Assembly (NCBI GenBank): GCA_002395965.1
Contig: DGVT01000009.1
Location: 1-19,800, forward strand
Reading direction: 5' to 3'
DNA length: 19,800 bases
DNA from: Porphyromonadaceae bacterium UBA4277
GTDB taxonomy: Bacteria > Bacteroidota > Bacteroidia > Bacteroidales > Muribaculaceae
Below the pieces are notes generated by a model, which worked only from the letters and a program-made list of their open reading frames with translations, did no database searches and was not told where the DNA came from. How positions within the stretch are numbered: position 1 is the first letter of the stretch; every line of letters starts with the position of its first letter. The translations under genes were made by a program, and so were the position numbers. Positions 3,951 through 11,342 of this stretch are shown piece after piece.

Positions 3951-6212
3951 ATGCATTGAAAGAAATTGGCCTGAATAGGCCGTAGTATCAGGACATCGTT
4001 GACGGCTTGCGGGATGGGGAGTCTGCTTCTCTCGTCCGCTTGATTTGTGCCGACATGTGGCATCGTCTCCGGCACGCTGGCGGTGGCATTGCTCTCTTCG
4101 TGCGGCGACGACAAGGACATGCCTGTGCCGGGCGACACCACGGCGCCGGTGATCAAGGTCGTCAGCCTCTCGGTAGATATCTCGTGAGGAAAACAGCTTC
4201 AGGTCAAGGGAAACGAGCTCTACGTGGGCGACGTGCTCGTGGCGAGCTGGACCGACAACGTGACGCAGGGCTGCAAGGTGGAGCTCACGCTCAACTCGAA
4301 GCCGGTGTCGTCGGGCACGACCATCAGCGAGTGAGGCGTGCTCACGCTCAAAGTGACCGACTCGGCCGGCAACAGTAAGACGCTTGACATAATCCTAATT
4401 AATGTGGAGAAGGCACCGGTCATCACTGTAAACAAATATGAGGTGAACGTGTTCGGCGGCGTGGCGGTGGCGTTAACCGACAGCCAGCTGCTACTTGACG
4501 ATGAGGTCATAGCCGTCTGGACCGACGAGAACCTGCAGGGCTGCAGGGTGGCGCTGACGCTCAACGGGAATGCCATCGGCGCAGGCGCTGTCGTCAACGA
4601 GGCCGGAAAGATGAAGCTGACGGTAACGAACAGGTACGACAAGTCGGCGGTCGCCGAAATCGTCGTCACAAACGATGCAATCTATGGCTTGGAGACTCTC
4701 AGGCAGGCTCAGTTGAAAGTTGATCAGGAAGTGAACCTGCTGAACGGATTGACTTTTGCCGAATGAGTGGAACTGATAAAAACAGACATCGAGACCGGTG
4801 GGAACCGTAGCACTATCACAGACCCGGCTCACTACACTCCGTCGTTGCCGGGGTTGTGCAACATAATCTTTACTGTTAAATGAAAGAATGGTAACAGCGT
4901 GGAATGCAGGGTTGACAACCTGATGATTAGTGCCTTGGACTACAATGCTCCAGCCATCGCCACGGCAAATATGATAAGTGAGCACTACTCCTGGTATAAC
5001 AATTTGCAATCCTCGACCAGGCAGTTTATATACCCGCATTTGCTCGCATCCTACGCTGCATGTAACTGGTCTAAGCAAAATAATAGAGTGCATGTCATTA
5101 TGTGAGAATCTCCAAATATAGATGATGTAGAAAATATATCATCATTTTCTAATACATCTAATCATGCATATCAATGATATTATCGTATTAGATCATTGTC
5201 TCCAGAAGCATCAATAAAAGCTTGTTTTTCTTGGTCCACTTTAGAAAACTATATAAATAGTCATCCTAATGACTTTTTTGTGATAAGTTGTGCTTCTGAT
5301 ATGATTGGTGGTTGACATCAGTATCAACTTGGTAATAATCCTGAAACGGCGGTCTTAAGAAGGTTATTAGAAAAGGAAAATGTTATAGTTAGTATAGCTA
5401 ATGGGAATGTGAGTTCAACTAAACGAAAAACATATAATGAAAATATAACAAATTGAGATTTTTATAATTCATGATCGATTAATAGTAATAAAAATAATAA
5501 AATTACAGTGGTCGGATATAATACATGGTGATCTAATAACTTTTTTTGTCCATCAAGTGCAAATGGTTGATTGGCTAGTAGAATGCCAGTTTGATACAAA
5601 AAAGATAAATGAAATATAGTAATGCCTATAACCGCCTTAATCTCATCGGGTAATACAGAGGATAAAGGCTCTGAATCTTCATTTCCTACGGCAGTGACAA
5701 GTGGTGTTTTATGAAATGCGATATCTGTGGTGATGGCTAATCATCCTGGAATTACAGCTGAGGATGCCATGACAATTATCGTCAACAACTATCTGATAGA
5801 AGAGAAGTTCAAATATAAGGACGAAAGCACCAATAACAATCTTGTGGACGGGTGAGAGTGGTACTTTATTGATATGCAAAAGCTGTTAGACGTAGAATTG
5901 CTGCAATCTAAGGCCATCAATAACGTGCAGCTAAACTCCGACGTGGTGAAACTGCCAAGCGGCAAGGGAATCTGCTATGTTGGCAAGGGAATCCAGTTTG
6001 AGTATAACGGACAGAGATATGATGCTACATCGGCCAATCAATCACAGTTAAATCAGGCTCTCAAGTCCTGAGCTGTTGCGTGGTATTGGAATAAGGTTAT
6101 GGCAAGAAAGTATTGAGTGTCGGCATCGGTCCAATTCGACGTGTATGTTGTCGATAAGGACTGAAAAAAGATCCCCGACCTCCACCTCCCCCTCACCAAG
6201 TCCGTAAGATAG
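3951..6212 (+). CDS. UGA-recoded lipoprotein with Ig-like repeats and S8-like protease
   Basis: One frame from ATG 3951 to TAG 6210-6212 has 753 sense codons if UGA is read through. It holds 21 UGA codons, at residues 3, 8, 31, 79, 128, 272, 311, 385, 409, 455, 502, 508, 527, 540, 548, 554, 588, 635, 707, 722 and 738, and no UAA or UAG. Residues 1-51 form a lipoprotein signal (Lys/Arg, hydrophobic core, lipobox LLSSC, Cys51). Two Ig-like repeats start at APVI, residues 65 and 155. Residues about 380-615 resemble a subtilase: NHAY at His405, ANGN 483-486, and SFPTAVTSG from Ser577 with the usual Ser-to-Gly spacing; the catalytic Asp is unclear. A C-terminal domain of unknown type follows. Repeat alignment favours UGA as Gly or another small residue. 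An alternative start is ATG 4014. Probably an outer-membrane or surface lipoprotein. Confidence 0.85.
4143..4605 (+). repeat. Two Ig-like repeats coded within the UGA-rich gene
   Basis: Codons from 4143 and from 4413 align without gaps for over 60 codons (both begin APVI and share ASWTDN/AVWTDE, GCKVELTLN/GCRVALTLN and LKVTD/LTVTN). At matching positions, UGA 4185 faces GGC 4455 (Gly) and UGA 4332 faces GCC 4602 (Ala). Confidence 0.9.
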
Positions 6213-6227
6213 TCCCGACGGTATAAG

Positions 6228-6765
6228 CACTCGCCTCCAGCGAGCACTAAACCAGCGCGCTTCGTCTGCCCGCCAGGGCATTCTCCCCATAGCTTTTGCC
6301 CTTTCAGGGCGTACTGCCTTGAAAATGACTGTAACCCAGGGCGTTGCCCTGGGCTGGAAGCGCGTAGCCCTTTCAGGGCGTACCATGCCGCGGCTAATGA
6401 CAAGCGTCAGCCCTTATGTAACTTATATCAGGGGGGGTCACCCCTGCCTAAGTTCTGTCGCCCTTTCAGGGCTTACTGCGCATCGCGACTAATTCATAAT
6501 TCTGAATTGTTCAGGCGTCAGCCCTTATGAAACTTATATCAGGGGTTTTCACCCCTGCCTATGTTCTGTCGCACTTTCAGGGCTTACTGCGCATCGCGAC
6601 TAATTCATAATTCATAATTCTGAATTGCTCAGGCGTCAGCCCTTATGTAAACTTATGTTTCTTATAGTCTTTGTACTTATGTTGCTTATAGTCTAAACTG
6701 ATGCGCGGGCGGGCGGTATGTGCCCTTATGTTGCTTATAGTCGGAATTTGTGGGCGGACATGGCG
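6228..6765 (-). repeat. Right arm of the long inverted repeat, with internal tandem duplication
   Basis: Reverse complement of 2840-3205, extended because a unit of about 120 bases is duplicated in tandem (about 6408-6648): each copy has CCTGCCTA[A/T]GTTCTGTCGC, GGGCTTACTGCGCATCGCGA, then CTAATTCATAATTC and CAGGCGTCAGCCCTTATG. Three CTTATGTTGCTTATAGTC-like phrases close the arm. It starts right after the TAG of the UGA-rich gene and ends next to the promoter of the 6829 gene. No convincing gene is present; both strands carry only repeat-derived frames. Confidence 0.85.
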
Positions 6766-6773
6766 ATTTTTTG

Positions 6774-6804
6774 TTGCGAGATAAGAAATTAATGCCTAAA
6801 TTTG
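6774..6804 (+). promoter_or_regulatory. Promoter of the 6829 gene
   Basis: TTG at 6774-6776, a 20-base spacer, then TAAATTTG at 6797-6804, 24 bases before the ATG. Confidence 0.65.
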
Positions 6805-6828
6805 CATTGTTCCTAAAAATGATGTGTT

Positions 6829-7323
6829 ATGAATAGTGTTCAAATAGTAGGGCTGATTGTGTTGCTCACAGTGATAGCATGCGCTATGCTGTACTTCAAG
6901 CGAAAGGAAGACGCCGATGACTTGAATCCGGTTAAAAGCGGTGCCCCGACCGATGTAGATAGCTACGTTGCCTCGCACGGCGAGCCGCTCGATGTGGTTG
7001 TTGCCAATCCGCTTGCCGGCAATGAACTGGGCAGTGTGGTGCTCGTGTATGCCGACCGCCTGGTGGTGGGCGGTGAGGAGGTGCCGCGCGAGATAATCGA
7101 CGATATCACCTTTAACAATGCCGCCGTGCCATACATTAACAGCCAGTATCAGCTTGTGGTCACCACCCGCAGCGATGCCCGGCCGGTGGTGCGCATGGCG
7201 CTTGGCGGTGATGCCGAGTGGGCGTCGCAGGTGACGGCGCAGCTCAGCGAGTGCGTGGAAAAGGACTTTCCTCGGCCGGTTGACGAGCGTAACGCCGAAC
7301 ATGACGACTTGCAAGAGGCTTAA
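6829..7323 (+). CDS. Small single-pass membrane protein, unknown function
   Basis: 164 residues. Residues 5-23 are a hydrophobic N-terminal anchor (IVGLIVLLTVIACAMLYF) followed by KRKED, predicting a cytoplasmic-side positive patch or a signal-anchor. The rest is a compact soluble domain of about 120 residues with alternating strands, including PREIIDDITFNNAAVPYINS and a QLVVTTRSDARPVVRMAL pair, and an acidic C-terminus. I do not recognise a named family. It has its own promoter and stands alone between the inverted repeat and the rpmB leader. Codon use is GC-rich, like the host core genes and unlike the central part of the UGA-rich gene. Confidence 0.8.
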   Translation: MNSVQIVGLIVLLTVIACAMLYFKRKEDADDLNPVKSGAPTDVDSYVASHGEPLDVVVANPLAGNELGSVVLVYADRLVVGGEEVPREIIDDITFNNAAVPYINSQYQLVVTTRSDARPVVRMALGGDAEWASQVTAQLSECVEKDFPRPVDERNAEHDDLQEA

Positions 7324-7379
7324 TTGTCGGCTGCTTTTCTTTTCGCACAAAGAAAAATAGGACAGAAATGCAGAAATAT

Positions 7380-7410
7380 TTTGCCGGAAAGAAAAAAAGT
7401 TGTAATTTTG
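7380..7410 (+). promoter_or_regulatory. Promoter of the rpmB-rpmG-DUF4295 operon
   Basis: TTTG at 7380-7383, a 19-base spacer and TAATTTTG at 7403-7410. The predicted transcript start near 7417 gives a leader of about 330 nt before rpmB. Confidence 0.7.
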
Positions 7411-7416
7411 CAGCCG

Positions 7417-7750
7417 ATTTCAAGACAGCTGGCAGCGAGCGACTCGTGAAAAGCCTGTTCTGTGACATGATCGTTGAAACTTCGATGAACTGGTTATGAT
7501 GCTAAGTGCCAGTCATAAAGCGTAGGACGATATCCGGTAGTCGGCACCAAAAAGTGCCGGCACAAAAATAGAAAGCAATTAAAGTTGCCAAGGGTGCTAA
7601 AAGATGACTTCTCACATCGACAGTAAGCATTCTTGGGCAATTAAATCGCGCTGAATATTGTGCTATGCGAGGCACGAGGCAGCATGGCTTGAAGTCACCC
7701 GAGAGAGTTTTAACCGATTAACACTAACCAATGGATAAATAATTTAAGAA
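7417..7750 (+). promoter_or_regulatory. Long structured leader of the L28 operon
   Basis: No gene is seen in this 330-base stretch. It contains an 8-bp hairpin GTCGGCAC-CAAAAA-GTGCCGGC at 7540-7561 and other short complementary segments. Ribosomal protein operons are often autoregulated through such leaders; that role is inference here, and I do not recognise a catalogued RNA family. Confidence 0.4.
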
Positions 7751-8002
7751 ATGTCTAAGGTTTGTCAAATCACTGGAAAGAAGGCGATCACCGGTAACAA
7801 CGTGTCGCACTCAAAGAGAAGAACAAAACGTAAATTTAACGTGAACGTGTTTAACCGCAAGTTCTACTGGCCCGAGGAGGACACGTGGATTCGCCTGACC
7901 GTTTCGGCTTCAGGTCTGCGTATCATCAACCGCTTAGGACTGGATGCAGCTCTTAAGAAAGCTGCACAAGAGGGACATTTAACTGAATTAAAAGCACTTT
8001 AA
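7751..8002 (+). CDS. rpmB: 50S ribosomal protein L28
   Basis: 83 residues, full length for bacterial L28, a component of the large subunit. It shows the typical start MSKVCQITGKKAITGNNVSHS, the basic KRRTKRKF stretch and the conserved ASGLRIINRLGLD region. First gene of a tight cluster: rpmG follows after 15 bases. The L28-L33-DUF4295-ftsY-rimO order is, as I recall, conserved in Bacteroidales and supports both gene calls and taxonomy. Confidence 0.97.
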   Translation: MSKVCQITGKKAITGNNVSHSKRRTKRKFNVNVFNRKFYWPEEDTWIRLTVSASGLRIINRLGLDAALKKAAQEGHLTELKAL

Positions 8003-8017
8003 TCGACTCGAAGAATT

Positions 8018-8206
8018 ATGGCAAAGAAAGCAAAAGGCGATCGCGTACAGGTGATCCTCGAATGCACCGAGCAGAAGGCAAGTGGTGTTCCCGGAATGTC
8101 GCGTTACATTACCACCAAGAACCGCAAGAACACAACCGAGCGCTTGGAGCTCAAGAAGTACAATCCGTACTTGAAAAAAGTAACCGTTCACAAAGAAATT
8201 AAATAA
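8018..8206 (+). CDS. rpmG: 50S ribosomal protein L33 (zinc-free form)
   Basis: 62 residues of large-subunit protein L33. Conserved RYITTKNRKNTTERLELKKY and the final VTVHKEIK identify it. Zinc-binding L33 carries two CxxC pairs; here only the single Cys in ECTEQ remains, and the second pair is replaced in KKYNPYLKK, so this is the cysteine-poor (C-minus) type that does not bind zinc. It lies 15 bases after rpmB and 12 bases before the DUF4295 gene. Confidence 0.96.
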   Translation: MAKKAKGDRVQVILECTEQKASGVPGMSRYITTKNRKNTTERLELKKYNPYLKKVTVHKEIK

Positions 8207-8218
8207 TACGTTTAGAAT

Positions 8219-8371
8219 ATGGCAAAAAAAGTAGTTGCAACGCTGCAAACCGGTGAGGGCCGCAATTTCAGCAAGGTCATCAAGATGGAGCGCTCGCCCA
8301 AGACTGGAGCGTATGTGTTTGTTGAGCGTATGGTTGAGAACGACAAAGTTCAAGAGTACCTGAAGAAGTAA
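8219..8371 (+). CDS. DUF4295 small basic protein
   Basis: A 50-residue basic protein starting MAKKVVATLQTGEGRNFSK, with SPKTGAYVFVERMV in the middle and a YLKK end. It matches what I know of the DUF4295 family, short proteins encoded directly after rpmB-rpmG in Bacteroidetes. Size, charge and operon position suggest a ribosome-associated protein, but the function is not established from sequence. A large hairpin follows its stop codon. Confidence 0.9.
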   Translation: MAKKVVATLQTGEGRNFSKVIKMERSPKTGAYVFVERMVENDKVQEYLKK

Positions 8372-8388
8372 ATTCGTGTGAAATATTG

Positions 8389-8445
8389 AGGCAGTGATGC
8401 CTTTGCGATATTGAAAGTCCTGTGGAGCTGTTCCGCAGGACTTTC
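8389..8445 (+). terminator. Hairpins after the ribosomal protein operon
   Basis: A small AGGCA-GTGA-TGCCT hairpin (8389-8402) precedes a strong 14-bp stem from 8413 to 8445 with loop GCTGT and one G-U pair. There is no long T run, so termination efficiency is uncertain. Between 8446 and 8640 I see no gene. Confidence 0.55.
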
Positions 8446-8646
8446 GCGTCGTGTAACGTGCGTGGCCGCACTGAATTGCCGGGCGAGTGCTCAATGTGCG
8501 GCGCCGGTGGTCGTGGAGTGGGCGAGTGCCGTCAGAACGTCTTTGCATAGAGTGTTAACAGCAATTTTGCAAACACGGTTTTTAGCAGGTGACCCGAAAA
8601 TTCGGTGATTTCGGGTGAAAATGGTGCAAGTGTCAGATATTATTAC

Positions 8647-8654
8647 TAACTTTG
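8647..8654 (+). promoter_or_regulatory. -7 promoter element for ftsY-rimO
   Basis: TAACTTTG matches TAnnTTTG and lies 25 bases before the ATG at 8680. A clear -33 box is not visible, so ftsY may also receive read-through from the ribosomal protein operon. Confidence 0.5.
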
Positions 8655-8679
8655 TCTGTTAAAATAAAATGAACTGAAA

Positions 8680-10020
8680 ATGGGATTATTTGATGTTTTT
8701 AAGAAAAAGAAGGCACCCGATGCCAATCGTGACCAATCGATAGAGTCAACTCAGCCATCGGAGTTTCGTGATGAGAGCACTGTTGCACGCGACAACAGCA
8801 CCGATGCCCCGGCGGGTGCAGAGCCTGCGGTCGATGCCGCTGCTGGTGCAGAACCTGTGGCCGATGTCGTGGAGCAGCCTGCCGCAGCAGGAGCCGATGC
8901 GCCTGCCCCCCTTGAGACTCACGACGATGCGCAGCCTGCCGTGGCAGCAGTGCCCGAGCCTGTTCAGCAGCTCGAGCCGACTGCCGAAGCACCCAAAGCT
9001 GAGCCGACTGTAGAGGCTCCGGCAGCCGAGCCGTCGGCAGCTGAGCCTGAGCAACCGAAGAAGAAAGGATTCTTCGGACGGTTTTTCAGTCGCGAAAAAA
9101 AGGAAACACTCGATAAGGGCCTGGAGAAGACCAAGCAGGGCCTTTTTGCCAAGATTGCTCACACTGTGGCAGGCAAGAGCACTATCGACGATGACGTGCT
9201 CGACAGCCTGGAGGAGGTGTTCATCACCAGTGATGTGGGTGTGGCAACGACGATAAAAATCCTTGACCGCATTCAAGAGCGCGTCAAGAAAGACAAATAT
9301 GTGAGCACCGGCGAACTTAACGACCTGTTGTGTGACGAGATTACCCAACTGCTTGCCGACAACAACAATGCCGACATGGAAGACTTCCAAGTGCCTGCCG
9401 ACAAGCGTCCCTATGTGATTATGGTAGTGGGCGTAAACGGGGTGGGGAAGACCACGACTATCGGCAAGCTGGCTCATCAGTTCAAGCAGGCCGGCAACAA
9501 GGTGGTTCTCGGCGCCGCCGACACCTATCGTGCCGCCGCCGACGAGCAGCTCGAGATTTGGGGTCAGCGCGTGGGAGTGCCGGTAATCAAGCACAACATG
9601 GGCACCGACCCTGCCAGTGTGGCCTACGATGCCGTGGCCAGTGCCAAGGCTCAGGATGCCGATGTGGTGATTATCGACACTGCAGGCCGACTGCACAACA
9701 ATGTGGGGCTGATGCGTGAGCTCACTAAGATCAAGAATGTGATGCAGAAAGTGTTGCCCGACGCTCCGCACGAGGTGCTTCTTGTGCTTGACGGCAGCAC
9801 CGGTCAGAATGCCTTTGAGCAGGCCAAGCAGTTTGTGGCAGCCACCGAGGTCAATGCCTTAGCAGTGACCAAGCTCGACGGAACCGCCAAGGGTGGTGTG
9901 GTGATAGGCATCAGCGACCAGTTCCAGATACCGGTGAAATATATCGGTCTGGGCGAGGGCATCGACCACCTTCAGATATTCCGCCGCGAGGAATTTGTGC
10001 GTTCATTGTTTGGCAAATGA
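8680..10020 (+). CDS. ftsY: Signal recognition particle receptor FtsY
   Basis: 446 residues; the SRP receptor GTPase that delivers ribosome-nascent chain complexes to the membrane translocon. Residues 1-11 (GLFDVFKKKK) are a short amphipathic basic membrane-targeting segment. Residues about 12-126 are a low-complexity Ala/Pro/Glu linker, and a second FFGRFFSREKK segment lies at 131-141. The NG domain starts near 150: GVNGVGKTTT at 251-260 (P-loop), DTYRAAADEQL at 281-291, DTAGR at 333-337, TKLDGTAKGG at 397-406 and GLGEGIDHLQ near 423. Its TGA stop overlaps the rimO start as ATGA, so the two are translationally coupled. Read-through of this TGA would add only six residues before a TAG. Confidence 0.97.
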   Translation: MGLFDVFKKKKAPDANRDQSIESTQPSEFRDESTVARDNSTDAPAGAEPAVDAAAGAEPVADVVEQPAAAGADAPAPLETHDDAQPAVAAVPEPVQQLEPTAEAPKAEPTVEAPAAEPSAAEPEQPKKKGFFGRFFSREKKETLDKGLEKTKQGLFAKIAHTVAGKSTIDDDVLDSLEEVFITSDVGVATTIKILDRIQERVKKDKYVSTGELNDLLCDEITQLLADNNNADMEDFQVPADKRPYVIMVVGVNGVGKTTTIGKLAHQFKQAGNKVVLGAADTYRAAADEQLEIWGQRVGVPVIKHNMGTDPASVAYDAVASAKAQDADVVIIDTAGRLHNNVGLMRELTKIKNVMQKVLPDAPHEVLLVLDGSTGQNAFEQAKQFVAATEVNALAVTKLDGTAKGGVVIGISDQFQIPVKYIGLGEGIDHLQIFRREEFVRSLFGK

Positions 10021-11312
10021 GACGCAATCACATCAACGTAGTGTCGTTGGGCTGCAGCAAGAACCTTGTAGATAGTGAGCACTTGCTGCGGCAGCTTCAG
10101 CTTGCCGGATACACAATCGAGCACAATCCCCGGCACATCGACGGCGAGATAGTCGTGGTGAACACCTGCGGCTTCATTGCTGATGCCCAAGCCGAGTCGG
10201 TCAACACAATTTTAGAGCTTGGCCAGGCCAAACGCGAAGGGCGCCTGCGCAAGCTGTATGTGATGGGCTGCCTCGCCGAGCGCTTCATGGCCGATTTGGT
10301 CAAGGAGTTGCCCGAAGTAGATAAATTCTATGGTAAGTTTAACTGGCAGCAGTTGCTTGCCGACTTGGGCAAGAGCTATAGCCCCGAGCATGAGGCCGAG
10401 CGCGTGCTGACCACGCCGTCGCATTATGCCTACCTGAAAATTTCGGAAGGTTGCAACCGCTTTTGCGCCTTCTGTGCCATTCCGCTCATCACCGGTCGCC
10501 ACCACTCGGTGCCCATCGAGCAAGTGCTTAGTGAAGTAGAGCACTTGGCAGGGCAGGGCGTCAAGGAATTTAATGTGATAGCTCAGGACTTGTCGTCCTA
10601 CGGTCTTGACCTCTATGGCGAGATGCGTCTGCCCGAGCTGGTTGACCGCATGGCACGGATACCCGGTGTGGAGTGGATCAGGCTTCATTATGCCTACCCC
10701 ACGCAGTTCCCCTACGCGCTGCTGCCGGTCATGGCGAGCCATGACAATGTGTGCAACTACCTTGACATCGCCTTGCAGCACATCAGCGACAAGGTGCTCA
10801 CCAATATGCGCCGCCACATCACCCGCGACGAAACGCTTGCGCTGATCGACCGCCTGCGTCGCGAGGTGCCCGGCATCCACCTGCGCACCACGCTCATGGT
10901 GGGATTTCCCGGCGAAGGCGAGCAGGAGTTTGACGAGTTGATGCAATTTGTGCGTGAGGCGCGGTTTGAGCGTATGGGAGCCTTTGCCTATAGCGAGGAA
11001 GCCGGCACCTACGCCGCCGACCACTATGCCGACGACATCCCGCAGGCAGTCAAAGACGAGCGTCTGCAGCAGCTCATGGAGCTTCAAGAAGATATATCGC
11101 AGGAAATCCAGGATGAAAAAGTGGGCAAGGTGCTTCGCGTGATCATCGACCGTGAAGAAGATGACTATTACATCGGGCGCACCGAGTGGGACTCGCCCGA
11201 GGTCGATCCCGAAGTGCTGATCGAAAAGTCTTGCCGGCTCAGGGTGGGAGAGTTCTACAACGTAAAGGTGACGCAGGCCTATCCCTTTGAGTTAATGGCT
11301 TGCTTAGCGTGA
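10017..11312 (+). CDS. rimO: Ribosomal protein S12 methylthiotransferase RimO
   Basis: 431 residues; a radical-SAM enzyme that adds a methylthio group to an aspartate of ribosomal protein S12. The N-terminal domain has the first cluster ligands Cys13, Cys51 and Cys85. The radical-SAM motif CNRFCAFC has Cys146, Cys150 and Cys153. SLGCSKNLVDSE at the start is typical of RimO rather than MiaB. The last 65 or so residues form the TRAM RNA/protein-binding domain. It starts inside the ftsY stop codon, and ends with TGA; a TAA follows eight codons later. Confidence 0.95.
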   Translation: MRRNHINVVSLGCSKNLVDSEHLLRQLQLAGYTIEHNPRHIDGEIVVVNTCGFIADAQAESVNTILELGQAKREGRLRKLYVMGCLAERFMADLVKELPEVDKFYGKFNWQQLLADLGKSYSPEHEAERVLTTPSHYAYLKISEGCNRFCAFCAIPLITGRHHSVPIEQVLSEVEHLAGQGVKEFNVIAQDLSSYGLDLYGEMRLPELVDRMARIPGVEWIRLHYAYPTQFPYALLPVMASHDNVCNYLDIALQHISDKVLTNMRRHITRDETLALIDRLRREVPGIHLRTTLMVGFPGEGEQEFDELMQFVREARFERMGAFAYSEEAGTYAADHYADDIPQAVKDERLQQLMELQEDISQEIQDEKVGKVLRVIIDREEDDYYIGRTEWDSPEVDPEVLIEKSCRLRVGEFYNVKVTQAYPFELMACLA

Positions 11313-11342
11313 TATAAAGTGCTGAAAAGGAAAAAATAAGCT

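Noticed and set aside
3666..3956. 96-codon minus-strand frame over the leader
   Set aside because: It starts with a plausible hydrophobic stretch but is a composition-driven reading of the structured leader, with no promoter or family match that I recognise.
4220..5093. Antisense reading frames of 149 and 200 codons on the minus strand
   Set aside because: They are shadows of the UGA-rich gene; they have no signal, domain or promoter, and arise from its GC-rich codon use.
4338..6071. Separate small plus-strand genes (4338-4766, 4899-5105, 5874-6071)
   Set aside because: All three are pieces of the same frame between UGA codons; they lack start signals and form one continuous protein.
3951..6212. 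Pseudogene with accumulated stop codons
   Set aside because: Decay would give TAA and TAG too, especially in the AT-rich part, and frameshifts. Neither is seen over 753 codons.
3951..6212. UGA read as tryptophan (Mycoplasma-type code)
   Set aside because: UGG supplies Trp normally, the repeat alignment gives Gly and Ala at UGA positions, and the tRNA does not look like tRNA-Trp.
2840..6765. Insertion sequence or composite transposon
   Set aside because: No transposase or recombinase gene is present between or beside the repeats, and no target-site duplication could be identified by eye.
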